A DNA stretch of 64,000 bases from Niastella sp. Its GTDB lineage: Bacteria > Bacteroidota > Bacteroidia > Chitinophagales > Chitinophagaceae. Below are positions 44,311 to 54,384 of this stretch, piece by piece. The translations under genes were made by a program, and so were the position numbers. The stretch spans positions 106,909-170,908 of the forward strand of contig JADJVM010000002.1 of NCBI GenBank assembly GCA_016710595.1. Reading direction: 5' to 3'. How positions within the stretch are numbered: position 1 is the stretch's first letter; each line of letters begins with the position of its first letter. The notes under the pieces were generated by a model. The model saw only the letters and a program-made list of their open reading frames with translations, was not told the DNA's origin and did no database searches.

Positions 44311-46236
44311 TTAACGCATAAGCAGGATACTACCCTTAAATATATCTTTTGCTTGATTGTTTAATCGTATCAGGTAGGTATAAGCGCCCACTGGCAATGC
44401 CGTGTTTTTATAAGTACCATCCCAGGGAATAAATTGTTTGTGTGCCGTATATACAATTTTACCATACCGGTCATATACATATAATTCAAATTGTGGGAAT
44501 GCCTGTAGCGCCGGGATATTCCAGGTATCATTGATGCCATTGTTATCGGGCGTAAAAATGTTTGGGATATAAATGTCATTGTATAGTTTCACTGCTACTG
44601 CATCCAAACTATTACCGCAATTATTTTTAGATACTGCAATGAGTTGATACATCATATCATTGAATGCAAGTACCGTAGGTGTAAGCGAATGGATGTTGGA
44701 TAACCCGGTAGAAGGCGTCCAGTAAAAACTATCATAATCTCCTTGTATAGATCCTTCCAGGTTTATAGTAGCTCCTTTCATCACTGCTTTATCAGGGCCG
44801 GCGTGTGCAATCGCTTTTGTAAATACGGTTACTGAAATTCTTACAGTATCGCTACAGCCCTGGAAGTTATAACCAATTGCACTATATATAATGGTCTGTA
44901 ATGGTGAAGCAAATGGTGATGCTATGCTATCATTCGATAATCCTGATGCAGGAATCCATTTGTAACGATAACCACCATTTACCAGGAGCTGTACCGAATC
45001 CATTTCACAAATGCTATAAGCGTTATTCGCAGATTTTATATTCGGTGTGGGTAATAAAATTACATTTGTATTTGTGCTGGCATGGCAACCTGCATCATTA
45101 CTCACCGTTACCATATAATTGCCGGGCATGGGTGCAGGAATAACAATAGTATCTCCCTGCGCCGTAAATCCATTGGGGCCTGTCCATTCATAACTTGTGC
45201 CACCGGATGCTGAAAGTGATACAGGCGTGCCTTTACATACAGGCCCATAATTATGAATAAGTGCTATGGGGTTTGCATGTACTATTATTTCAATAGGGGT
45301 ACTATAAATACGGCAACTCGCTGCATCAATATTTCCTGCTTCAGCAGCTATAAGGCGGTAACGGTAACTACCTATGGGGCTGTTTGCAAATATTTGTACC
45401 GGCATCTGTAATGTATTATTGCCCGGTACATCCTGCCAGGGTTGCTGGTTATAACTTTCCTGCCATTTAAATTCGGGCATATTGAATCCTGCCGATACGG
45501 TACAATCAATAATAAAATTTTCAGTATCACCCTGGCATAAATCAATAGAATCTTTTGTATAACCAATGATCGTAGGTGTAAGTTTTGGTCCGCAACTTCT
45601 AAAGGTAATATCATCTAATGCAAGATCGTTTCCACAGCCACCGGGTGCATTGTTTACGATGCGCAATACATAATCATTTACACCGGCCGGGGTGCTAAAA
45701 AAGAAACCAAATTGTTTCCATTCCGGGCTATTGGTAGCGGGAATGTTTCCGCTACTATAACTGTGCAGGATGGTACCGTTTAATTGCTCGATGGTAAATG
45801 TAAGATTGGGTTGAATGCCGGCGCCACTACAGGCATTAGGCGTAAGTACATTCATTACCCAGGCGGCAAATTCATACAAACTATTTCCACACAATCCCCT
45901 TACGGTATCTGCATAAAAAGCGCTGGGTTGCAAAGAAGCATTCACCAGCATAAAATAGCCATTTCCATTTTGGGTATGATCGCTATTGAGGGAATGCCAG
46001 CTACTGCCAAAACAATTATTGGTATTTGTTGTTACAGTATAATATCCATCATTCGGGCAATCTGCCGCCAGGTATTGATAGCCCGTAGCGGCTGCAGCAA
46101 GCGCCGGCCCCGGGTTAGAGCCTGATCCAAAATTTATATTGATGATGGGGTCACCCAGGCTACCATTACATAATTGTGCCTTGCCCAATAAACACAGAAT
46201 AGAATACAGCACACATAAAATAAATCTTAACCCCAT
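44311..46236 (-). CDS. Secreted protein with gliding-motility C-terminal (T9SS type B sorting) domain
   Basis: The 641-residue protein begins with a signal peptide (FILCVLYSILCLLGKAQ). Residues ~25-235 form an N-terminal domain with paired Cys; Ig/PKD-like beta repeats follow (~240-550). The last ~85 residues (IYIPNIFTPDNNGINDTW, LYVYDRYGKIVY, PVGAYTYLIRL) are the CHU_C domain that directs proteins through the type IX secretion system to the surface. It may be an adhesin; the ligand is unknown. A one-mismatch -7 box lies just upstream of the ATG. Confidence 0.92.
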   Translation of the reverse strand: MGLRFILCVLYSILCLLGKAQLCNGSLGDPIININFGSGSNPGPALAAAATGYQYLAADCPNDGYYTVTTNTNNCFGSSWHSLNSDHTQNGNGYFMLVNASLQPSAFYADTVRGLCGNSLYEFAAWVMNVLTPNACSGAGIQPNLTFTIEQLNGTILHSYSSGNIPATNSPEWKQFGFFFSTPAGVNDYVLRIVNNAPGGCGNDLALDDITFRSCGPKLTPTIIGYTKDSIDLCQGDTENFIIDCTVSAGFNMPEFKWQESYNQQPWQDVPGNNTLQMPVQIFANSPIGSYRYRLIAAEAGNIDAASCRIYSTPIEIIVHANPIALIHNYGPVCKGTPVSLSASGGTSYEWTGPNGFTAQGDTIVIPAPMPGNYMVTVSNDAGCHASTNTNVILLPTPNIKSANNAYSICEMDSVQLLVNGGYRYKWIPASGLSNDSIASPFASPLQTIIYSAIGYNFQGCSDTVRISVTVFTKAIAHAGPDKAVMKGATINLEGSIQGDYDSFYWTPSTGLSNIHSLTPTVLAFNDMMYQLIAVSKNNCGNSLDAVAVKLYNDIYIPNIFTPDNNGINDTWNIPALQAFPQFELYVYDRYGKIVYTAHKQFIPWDGTYKNTALPVGAYTYLIRLNNQAKDIFKGSILLMR

Positions 46237-46263
46237 GAGGGTACAAATATCTGCATTTTAAAA

Positions 46264-46737
46264 TCAAGAAGTTGTTTTTCCCTGCGCCTGGTGCATAACT
46301 GTAAAGTTTAATGAATTGGCTATAAAACAAAGCTTGTTTGCCTCTGTATGTAAATTCTTTAATAAGCTCAACTGTGATGCATCACGGATTGTAACCAGCG
46401 GATGTAATGTGATGCCGGTGAATTTGCCCGAACCATTTTCAAATTCTGTCATGCGGCCCGTAGCGGTATCTTCATACTCCAAAACAACCACCCCGGCCAC
46501 CGAACATAAATGTAAAAACCATAGCATGTGGCAACTTGAAACGGAAGCCAGCAAAAGCTCTTCGGGATTGTGTTTTGTGTAATCTCCACGAAATGCAGGA
46601 TCAGATGATGCCCGGATGGTTTCTTTATTTGTTACCTGTATGGTATGGCTTCTCTCATACGAATGATAGGAAGCGGTTCCTCTTCCGTTATTGCCCGTCC
46701 AGGTAATGGTAACTTTATAGTTGTGGTCTTTCTCCAT
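46264..46737 (-). CDS. OsmC family protein
   Basis: The 157-residue protein has the OsmC/Ohr fold with the two redox Cys in LLASVSSCHMLWFLHLCSVAG, where the first Cys reacts with organic hydroperoxide and the second resolves it. The N-terminal strand WTGNNGRGTASYHSYERSH is typical. It should be a cytoplasmic thiol peroxidase or related protein. Confidence 0.9.
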   Translation of the reverse strand: MEKDHNYKVTITWTGNNGRGTASYHSYERSHTIQVTNKETIRASSDPAFRGDYTKHNPEELLLASVSSCHMLWFLHLCSVAGVVVLEYEDTATGRMTEFENGSGKFTGITLHPLVTIRDASQLSLLKNLHTEANKLCFIANSLNFTVMHQAQGKTTS

Positions 46738-46764
46738 TATCTTGCTGCCTAAGTTAAAACGAAT

Positions 46765-48972
46765 TTAATAAAAAATAACCTGCGGCATTTCATTTACCAG
46801 GATTGTAACGCTGTTGCCGGTAGCATTCATTACTTTCCCTTCGGTATTTAATGTGGGCGTTATAATTTGATAAGGAAGCGATGCCGGCAATGAAATGGTT
46901 TTATTTTCCTGCTTCCCGGAATTTGTTTGCAGCCAGGTTACCATTGCTTTTTTACCAGGGTTATTTCTTACATGATAATATTGCAATCGAAAATCATCTT
47001 CAATTATCTCCTTCTCAAAAACATAACCTTGTAACCGGGTTTTAAAAGTTTGGATGGCATACCAGGCGGGGCGTGGAATATATTGTTGTTTCCATTTATA
47101 TACTGAATCGTATTTTAATAATCCACTGGCATTAAAGGTACCGCAGGTAGTACCATCAGCATATTGGTCGGCCAGCCAGTATTGATATAAAACAATACCC
47201 CTGCTGCAATGGAGCAACCAGTCCCGCAGCAACCACTCTGCCTGTATTTGTTCACTTGTTTTTTGTGCAAATGTATGAATGGCCATAAAACTATTTCCCC
47301 ATCGGGTATCTTCATTGCAATACTGGCTGGGATGTTTCATTTTTTCGGTATAGGCATCATACCCACTTTCTGTATTGATGAGCGGGGTTCCAAAAAGCCT
47401 TGCAAAATAAATAGCCGTATCTAATTTTTGTTCCAGGTTAAAGCTTTTGTTTTCTGGCATCAGCGCCTGCCCGCTATTTCCACTTCCCTGCATTCCCAGG
47501 CTGGTTGGATAGGCATGAATATTAAAAACATCAAAAGGCATATCGCCGTTCTTTCGGTTATATTTCCACCACCACCACATGGCCCTTATGTAAGTGGGAT
47601 TTACATTTGCCAGGCCGGGAAAAATCAATTTCATTTGATCTTTATCCAATCCGCTGTTTCTAATGCCTACAGATTCATTTTTAAATTGTATCGTATTATT
47701 GTGTCCATCAAAATAACAACTCATCATTGCTGCCTGCTGATAGGGGTACATAAAACCGGCGCCTTTAAAATTAAGGTCCCTTTCATTATCCGGTTCTATA
47801 CTGCGATGGCCCAATGCATAAAAAGCCTTTGCAAATCTTTTTAAATTCCAGGCTGCCTGTGCATAACTGGCGGGCTTGTCAGCTATTTCATTAAAAGTAC
47901 AAATACCATTCAAGCGGTCTGCCGTCTTTTCATTGATGAGGTTACCGGGAATTGGTTTTTGGCCTGCCCAATCTCCTCCGCTATTGTTGGTAGGGCTTAC
48001 CATGCTGCTATCGGTCATGCTCCCCATTACATAATGTAAAGCAGAACCACTTTGTATGATCCGTTTATTAAAATATGTTTCCACATCACCGGCTGTACCA
48101 CTGGCGTGTTTAAAACTAAGGTCTTTTTTTAAGAGGTAACATGCGGCAGCAAACCAACGAAGACCGCCAACCCATCCTTCGTCATAATTTTTACCATCGG
48201 CGCTTTGCCCCATTTGAAAAACAATATTGGTACCAATGCTGCTATCAACCGTAAGGGAAGGTAACGGGTCATGTAATGCTGAAGCCGTATCCAATTGTTT
48301 TAATTTACCATAAAAAACAATTTCTTTTACCAGCCCCGCCTGGTTGCCATATGCTAATTGTACAAAACGGGTATCCGTATGCATGGAAAGGTCTATCCAT
48401 TGGGCACCGCTTACCGTGCCATCATCTATAATGCGGCCCACAGTAGTATTATAATGAAAAGGGGTACCTGTTTTAAATAGCAACATATTTTGGCTGTTGC
48501 TTTTTTTGGGTTTTAGATAAACACAAATTTTGGTTAATGTGTATATTCCATCCAGTTGAAATTCATAAGTAATTGGCCCTGGCAAATTTTTTACCCGGTA
48601 AGGATGATAATCTAATTGTAAAGCGCTGCTGTTTGATGCATCTGAAAAATTCCACCAATCACCTATTTTTTTTTCGGGTTCTTCCGCCGGGTCCGATTTG
48701 TCGTTTATTTGTACATTGCTTTCCTGCTCATCAATAAATGCATATTCATTGCCCGTAAGGGTAGGGTTGATTACGTTTACCACTTTTATTTTTACGGATC
48801 CATCCGATAAAGGCATGGCTTCTTTGCGCCCGGGCTTACCCTTCAGCAAAAAAAATGCTGCAATAGCAATCAGGATTACAGGAATGATAAACTTTTTCAC
48901 GCTATAAAAATATTGTTTATCGCTCAGGGATAAAAATGTATTTGGCAATAAAGGAATACTTTGTATGGGCAT
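46765..48972 (-). CDS. Membrane-anchored glycosidase-like protein, 735 aa
   Basis: A hydrophobic segment lies at residues ~27-43, preceded by an atypical 24 residues; a GTG at 48900 (VKKFIIPVIL) may be the real start. Residues ~75-235 look like a carbohydrate-binding or discoidin-like beta domain. The central part (~250-620) resembles a clan GH-A barrel: EPDNERD offers an Asn-Glu acid/base pair and INTESGYDAY a nucleophile Glu. A small beta domain closes the protein. A hydrolase acting on polysaccharide in the periplasm is likely; the GH family is not assigned. Confidence 0.65.
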   Translation of the reverse strand: MPIQSIPLLPNTFLSLSDKQYFYSVKKFIIPVILIAIAAFFLLKGKPGRKEAMPLSDGSVKIKVVNVINPTLTGNEYAFIDEQESNVQINDKSDPAEEPEKKIGDWWNFSDASNSSALQLDYHPYRVKNLPGPITYEFQLDGIYTLTKICVYLKPKKSNSQNMLLFKTGTPFHYNTTVGRIIDDGTVSGAQWIDLSMHTDTRFVQLAYGNQAGLVKEIVFYGKLKQLDTASALHDPLPSLTVDSSIGTNIVFQMGQSADGKNYDEGWVGGLRWFAAACYLLKKDLSFKHASGTAGDVETYFNKRIIQSGSALHYVMGSMTDSSMVSPTNNSGGDWAGQKPIPGNLINEKTADRLNGICTFNEIADKPASYAQAAWNLKRFAKAFYALGHRSIEPDNERDLNFKGAGFMYPYQQAAMMSCYFDGHNNTIQFKNESVGIRNSGLDKDQMKLIFPGLANVNPTYIRAMWWWWKYNRKNGDMPFDVFNIHAYPTSLGMQGSGNSGQALMPENKSFNLEQKLDTAIYFARLFGTPLINTESGYDAYTEKMKHPSQYCNEDTRWGNSFMAIHTFAQKTSEQIQAEWLLRDWLLHCSRGIVLYQYWLADQYADGTTCGTFNASGLLKYDSVYKWKQQYIPRPAWYAIQTFKTRLQGYVFEKEIIEDDFRLQYYHVRNNPGKKAMVTWLQTNSGKQENKTISLPASLPYQIITPTLNTEGKVMNATGNSVTILVNEMPQVIFY

Positions 48973-49001
48973 GAATGATGTTTTACACAGCCGGGTAAGA
49001 A

Positions 49002-50931
49002 TTAACCTTCCAGCTCCATTATTTTTTCGAATACCGTCTCATATTCAGCAATCACTTTTTCTAATTCTTTCACCGCATTTTTATAATGGCTTTCTGCTTT
49101 TTGAAATTTTTCCTTATCAGAATAGGTTCCGGGTTCTGCCAATTTTTTTTCCCATTGGGTAGCTTCCTGCTGCAATGCCGTTGTGCGTTCTTCTAATTTC
49201 CGGAATTTATTTTTTAATTGTTGCAGTTCTTTTTTATGATCGGGTTGTATTTGCTTATTTGCCGTGGCTACGGATTCTTTTTTCACAACCGGTTCGGCCG
49301 GCTTTTCATTTTTTGTTTTTTGCCGATCAGCTATCCTTTTGTTTTTCCACTCTTCCCAGCCGGCATAGTCGCCTTTAAATGCTACAATTTTATGATCTTC
49401 TATTTCCCATATTTTATTTGCAATACGGCTAATGAAGTACCGGTCGTGGCTTACCAATATCAGGCTACCTTCATATTTGTTAAGCGCTTCTACCAACAGG
49501 TCCACGGAATGAATATCTAAGTGATTGGTAGGTTCATCCAGCATCAGGAAATTAGCTTTACTGGCAATGGTTTTTGCCAATGCCACCCTGGGCCCTTTCG
49601 CCACCACTCAGTACTTTTATTTTTTTATCTACCGCATCGCCGCTAAATAAGAAGGCGCCTAGTAAGCTACGGATTTCTAAATCATTTTTTCCACTACGGG
49701 CTTCATGCATTTCTTCTACCAGGTTATTATCCATGTGCAACGCTTCTAACTGGTGCTGTGCATAAAATGATTCTACTACATTATGCCCCCATTCCCGCTG
49801 CCCATCAAAAGGTTCGGTACCGGCAATGATGCGGAGCAAAGTACTTTTACCTTTACCATTGGCGCCAATCAGTGCAATTTTATCGCCCCGGTCTATTTCG
49901 GCCGATGCATCTTTGGTAATGATCACATCTTTAAAGTTTTTATTGATGTGTTTTAAAGAGCAAATGATCTTACCCGGTTGCTTATCTACTGCAAAATTTA
50001 TTTTCATATTGGGCCTTTCCAGGTTCACGTCTTCAATACGGTCCAGCCTTTCTAATCTTTTTACAATACTTTGTGCCTGTGCGGCCTTGCTGGCTTTCGC
50101 TTTAAAGCGTTCTACAAATCTTTCCTGCTGTCGAATATAATCCTGCTGATTTTCGAAAGCCTTTTTTTGTATATCAATCCGCATGGCTTTTTCAGTTTCA
50201 TAAAAACTATAATTACCGCTGTAAATATGCAGTTGCTGTTGATAGAGTTCTACAATTTTTGTTACCATCCTATCTAAGAAAAAACGATCATGGCTCACAA
50301 TGACTACAGCGCCCGGGTAATGGATAAGGTATTTTTCAAGCCATTCAATACTTGGTAAGTCCAGGTGATTGGTGGGTTCATCCAAAAGCAATACATCGGG
50401 TTTCTGTAAAATCATTTTAGCAAGCAAAACCCGCATACGCCAGCCACCGCTAAAATTTTTATACTTTTTGCCCAGTTCTGCATTTTCAAATCCCAGGCCC
50501 TGTAATATTTCTTCAGTTCGGTGTTCTATACTATATCCATCCAATACTTCCATTTCGTGCAGTAATTCAGCATAATCATGTGCCAATTTTTCATCACCGG
50601 TACGGGCCAGTTCTTCACCCAACACTTCCATTTCTTTTTCCAATTGCTTTACCCGCTCAAATGCGCCCATGGCTACATCTAAAATTGAATCTTCAGTATC
50701 AAAACCCAGCAGGTCCTGGTGTAGAAAGCCGATTGTAGTTTCTTTTCCTTTTTCTACGGACCCTTTTGCCGGGCTGTATTGCCCCGTTAATACCTTTAAT
50801 AAAGTAGATTTCCCGGTTCCATTATATCCTATTAAACCTATTCTTTCATTGGGCTGTATATGCCAGGTGGCTTCTTCTACAATCGTTCTTGCACCAAATT
50901 CAAAAGTTACATCTTGCAGACCTAATAACAT
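49002..50931 (-). pseudogene. ABC-F family ATPase, interrupted by a +1 frameshift
   Basis: From the ATG at 50931 (MLLGLQDVTFEFGA) the frame encodes a first ABC domain (GYNGTGKST, FSGGWRMRV, LLLDEPTNHLD), the ABC-F linker, and the second Walker A (GANGKGKST) up to LSGGERA. There the frame shifts and meets a stop at 49558. The -1 frame resumes at once with RVALAKTIAS, LMLDEPTNHLD, and a C-terminal coiled coil to 49002. Removing one C from the CCC at 49590-49592 restores a ~642-residue protein. ABC-F proteins act on the ribosome as translation factors or in antibiotic protection. Sequencing error or true inactivation cannot be told apart here. Confidence 0.88.
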
Positions 50932-51064
50932 GTTATTCCCTATTTTTAAGCTATAAAAGCGCAAAGTTGCACTAAAGTTTGTAAACTCACCGATTATTAA
51001 ATGCTTTTTATAAGATTGTATGCCTAATTTAAATGATGAATGGTAAAACCTTATCACTGCTATA

Positions 51065-51096
51065 TTTGGGACAAATAACGGATTTCTGTAATTTTG
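51065..51096 (+). promoter_or_regulatory. Near-ideal Bacteroidota promoter
   Basis: TTTG at 51065-51068 and TAATTTTG at 51089-51096 are separated by exactly 20 bases. Predicted start about 51102, 20 bases before the DUF3347-like gene. Confidence 0.65.
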
Positions 51097-51121
51097 CAAA
51101 ATTGGAAATTTAAATAAGACT

Positions 51122-51715
51122 ATGAAAAAGACCCTGACCTTAATTGCGATTTTAATAGCCGGTTTTTGTGTGTATTGGTTTATGCTGAGGAGTAAAAAAA
51201 ACAACCATATTGATACCAGTGAAAAGCCCATTGCCCAGTCAAAACATTCAGCCGTTTTTAATAAAAGTATTGATGCCGTTATTACTGCATATTTATCTGC
51301 CAAAGATGGTTTAGCCAAAGAAGATACAAGTATTGCCAAAACAGCAACCGCCACTATGATTGCGGCTTTAGATGCGATTGATATGAAAGAATTGGCAAAA
51401 GATTCCAATGCCATCATAGAAACTGCCCAGGCCAGTATAAACGATGTAAAGGCAAATGCCGAATCTTTATTGCGCCAAACAAATATTGATGAAATGAGAA
51501 GGGATTTTAGCGCATTGACAGATATGATGTACCCGGCTTTTTTTAGCGCCGTAAATTACGAAGGCCGCAGGTTATATTTTTATCATTGCAACATGGCATT
51601 TAACAACCAGGGGGCAAACTGGATCACCAATGTAACTGAACCCAATAATCCATATATGGGTGGCAGTACCCCCGATTGTAGTGAATTAAAAGATTCTATT
51701 GCCGGGATGCCATAA
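51122..51715 (+). CDS. DUF3347-like membrane-anchored protein
   Basis: One N-terminal hydrophobic segment (residues ~5-22) precedes a helical domain (AVFNKSIDAVITAYLSAKDGLAKEDTSIAK) and a C-terminal YFYHCNMAFNNQGANWITN with NPYMGG. This C-terminal Cys-x-Met motif matches the region that follows DUF3347 in heavy-metal efflux proteins and may bind copper. No efflux pump genes are adjacent, so the role is open. Confidence 0.8.
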   Translation: MKKTLTLIAILIAGFCVYWFMLRSKKNNHIDTSEKPIAQSKHSAVFNKSIDAVITAYLSAKDGLAKEDTSIAKTATATMIAALDAIDMKELAKDSNAIIETAQASINDVKANAESLLRQTNIDEMRRDFSALTDMMYPAFFSAVNYEGRRLYFYHCNMAFNNQGANWITNVTEPNNPYMGGSTPDCSELKDSIAGMP

Positions 51716-51723
51716 GATCTTTA

Positions 51724-52137
51724 TTACAAAATTAAAACCAGCGTACCACAAACAATCAGCAGGCCGCCAAAGATCACTTTTGCATCCATAGGTTCTTTTA
51801 AAAAAATAAATGAAAGGCCGATGGCAATAGCCACACTTAATTTATCAATGGGCGCTACTTTAGATACAGGCCCTGTTTCCAGTGCTTTAAAATAAAATAT
51901 CCAGGACAGGCCGGTTGCCACACCAGACAGTACCAGGAAAATAATATTATTTTTACTCAGTGTTTTTATTTCTTTTAGTTCTCCCGAAAATGCCACAATA
52001 CCCCAGGCTATAAAAAGGATTACAATGGTACGGATGGCGGTTGCGAGGTTTCCACTAATACCCTTTACACCCAGTTTAGCCAGTATGGCAGTAATGGCAG
52101 CAAAAAAAGCGGAGAGCAATGCATAATATTTCCACAT
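51724..52137 (-). CDS. EamA/DMT-superfamily small transporter
   Basis: The 137-residue protein has five hydrophobic helices and the EamA phrases ALLSAFFAAITAILAKLGVKGI at the start and SVAIAIGLSFIFLKEPMD near the end. It is a half-size member, so it would need to dimerise. Substrate unknown. It converges on the DUF3347-like gene with an 8-bp gap. Confidence 0.88.
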   Translation of the reverse strand: MWKYYALLSAFFAAITAILAKLGVKGISGNLATAIRTIVILFIAWGIVAFSGELKEIKTLSKNNIIFLVLSGVATGLSWIFYFKALETGPVSKVAPIDKLSVAIAIGLSFIFLKEPMDAKVIFGGLLIVCGTLVLIL

Positions 52138-52238
52138 ATATCTTTTTTATTTTTTTTAAAATTTAAAAGCCTTTCCTAAGCCAGACCTAATTTACAGTTT
52201 TGTTTTTAAAGATGCCCTTTTGAATGAGACGTAAACAT

Positions 52239-52246
52239 TATTTTTG
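52239..52246 (+). promoter_or_regulatory. -7 box (TATTTTTG) of the CCA-adding enzyme gene
   Basis: A perfect TAnnTTTG ending six bases before the ATG at 52252; by the rnpB spacing, transcription begins on the start codon. A TTTG at 52219-52222 lies 16 bases upstream, a little short for a -33 element. Confidence 0.5.
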
Positions 52247-52251
52247 CTCAG

Positions 52252-53697
52252 ATGAAAATTGAAACTACAGCACGGGAGCAGCATATATTCAAAACCATTG
52301 GCCTTGCGGCCGAAAACCTGGGTATCCCTGCCTTTGTAGTAGGAGGTTTTGTAAGAGATAAATTGCTGAACCGACCCACCAAAGACCTGGATGTAGTGTG
52401 CGTGGGCGATGGCATCGCATTGGCACATGCGGTAGCCAAAAAATTTTCACCGGTATCTTCAGTGATTTTTTTTAAAAATTTTGGAACGGCTCAAATACGC
52501 ATCCCAACTGATGCAGGCGAAGAAATAGAAATTGAATTTGTAGGCGCCCGCAAAGAAAGTTACAGCCAGCATAGCCGTAAGCCAGATGTGGAGCCCGGCA
52601 ACTTAAAAGACGACCAGGACCGCAGGGATTTTACCATTAATGCATTGGCCATAAGTTTAAATAAACAGGATTATGGTGAATTATTAGATCCTTTTAAGGG
52701 AGTGGAAGATTTGGCGAAAAAGATCATCCGCACACCCTTGCAACCGGAAAAAACTTTTAGCGACGATCCGTTGAGGATGATGCGGGCCATCCGTTTTGCG
52801 GCACAACTGCATTTTACCATCTTGCCCGAAACATTGGAAGCCATTACCAACATGGCAGAACGGATAAAAATTATAAGCAAAGAAAGAATTGCAACCGAGC
52901 TCAATAAAATATTGATGAGTGCTAAACCTTCTATCGGCTTTGACCTCTTGTATAAAACCGGTTTGCTAAAAATTATATTTCCGCAAATGACGGCACTCGC
53001 CGGGGCAGAATATATTGATGGGCTTGGGCATAAAGATAATTTTTATCATACCCTGCAGGTGATTGATAATATTGCAACCACTACCGACGACCTGTGGTTA
53101 CGCTGGGCTGCTGTTTTGCATGATATTGGTAAACCTGCCACAAAGAGATTTGAAGAAGGCCATGGTTTTACTTTTCATGGGCACGAAGTGGTAGGAGGCC
53201 GCATGGTACCTAAAATATTTGCGCAACTTAAGCTGCCACAAAACGAAAAAATGCGTTTTGTAAGAAAAATGGTAGAACTGCATTTAAGGCCCATCAGCCT
53301 GAGCCGGGATGAAATTACTGATTCTGCCATACGAAGGTTATTGTTTGATGCCGGTAAAGACCTGGAATCGCTGATGTTGCTTTGCGAAGCGGATATCACC
53401 AGCAAAAATAAACAAAAAGTAAAACGATTTTTAGAAAATTTTGAGCTTGTGCGCCAGCGTTGTGCCGAAGTGGAGGCAAGCGATCATATCCGCAACTGGC
53501 AACCTCCCATTACTGGCGAGATCATTATGCAAACTTTTAATTTAACGCCCTCAAAAACAGTAGGTATTATTAAAGATGCCATACGGAATGCAATTTTAGA
53601 TGGAGAAGTGACCGGCGATTATGAGGCCGCTTTTCAATATATGATAAAAGTGGCGGCTGGTATGGGTTACCACCCTGCGGGGCATGATATAAAATAG
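52252..53697 (+). CDS. CCA tRNA nucleotidyltransferase with HD domain
   Basis: The 481-residue protein has the class II nucleotidyltransferase head (VVGGFVRDKLLNRPTKDLDVV with the Asp-x-Asp metal site), RRDFTINALA, FSDDPLRMMRAIRFA, and an HD phosphohydrolase domain (WAAVLHDIGKP, FHGHEVVGG). It adds or repairs the 3' CCA of tRNAs. With an HD domain present it is most likely the full CCA-adding enzyme; an A-adding form cannot be excluded by eye. Confidence 0.92.
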   Translation: MKIETTAREQHIFKTIGLAAENLGIPAFVVGGFVRDKLLNRPTKDLDVVCVGDGIALAHAVAKKFSPVSSVIFFKNFGTAQIRIPTDAGEEIEIEFVGARKESYSQHSRKPDVEPGNLKDDQDRRDFTINALAISLNKQDYGELLDPFKGVEDLAKKIIRTPLQPEKTFSDDPLRMMRAIRFAAQLHFTILPETLEAITNMAERIKIISKERIATELNKILMSAKPSIGFDLLYKTGLLKIIFPQMTALAGAEYIDGLGHKDNFYHTLQVIDNIATTTDDLWLRWAAVLHDIGKPATKRFEEGHGFTFHGHEVVGGRMVPKIFAQLKLPQNEKMRFVRKMVELHLRPISLSRDEITDSAIRRLLFDAGKDLESLMLLCEADITSKNKQKVKRFLENFELVRQRCAEVEASDHIRNWQPPITGEIIMQTFNLTPSKTVGIIKDAIRNAILDGEVTGDYEAAFQYMIKVAAGMGYHPAGHDIK

Positions 53698-53757
53698 AGT
53701 TTATTTTACATGCCCGGCCTAAGCAATCATTCCATATTTAATCTTTATCTTTACGAT

Positions 53758-54338
53758 ATGGCTATTTTAAAATTTAGAATTTATTGGGAAGAAGATGAAA
53801 GTGTTTACCGGGATATTGCCATTAAGCATTTGCAGAATTTTTTTGATCTGCACCTGGAGATCCTAAAGTCTTTTGAGTTTGACAATAAACACAAAGCAAC
53901 TTTTTTTCGTAGCAATGATAGCTGGCAGCGTGGCCGGGAGATAAGTGTAGAAAAATATGATAAGCATTACAAAGCAGATCCGCTTATAATGAGCGAAACA
54001 AGCATTGGTTCACAAATAGCTGACCCCAATCAAAAATTCATTTACGAATACGATTTTAATAAGAATTGGCATTTCATGGTAGAGCTGATCCTGGTAGAAA
54101 AGAAGAAAACGGGAAATTAGAATACCCTGTTTGCGTACGCAAAGAAGGATTGGCGCCATCGCAATATGGTACCAAAGGTTTGGTAGATAAACGCCTTGCT
54201 GAAATGGAAGAAAAATACGACCTGCAACCCGATGCTTTAAAAGAAGGATATGGCAGCGAAGGCGATGGGGTAGAGGAAGAGACCGAAGAATCTGATGAAC
54301 TTACCGATGATAGCAATGCTGGCAATGATGGATTTTAA
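53758..54338 (+). pseudogene. pRiA4b ORF-3-like protein, interrupted by a -1 frameshift
   Basis: From the ATG at 53758 (MAILKFRIYWEEDESVYRDIAI) the frame runs through YEYDFNKNWHFMVELILVE and then stops at 54120. The next frame carries the expected continuation (EENGKLEYPVCVRKEGLAPSQYG) and an acidic tail to 54338. Restoring one A in the AAAA run at 54098-54101 joins them into a 193-residue protein. The family is named after a plasmid ORF; its role is unknown. A near-consensus TATCTTTA sits right before the ATG. Confidence 0.8.
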
Positions 54339-54384
54339 TCATCATTCATGATAACTTAATTTCTTTTTCCAAAATTTTATATTA

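Noticed and set aside
50932..51417. Upstream extension of the ABC-F frame (about 160 codons)
   Set aside because: It overlaps noncoding DNA, the promoter and the start of the divergent DUF3347-like gene; the family start is the ATG at 50931.
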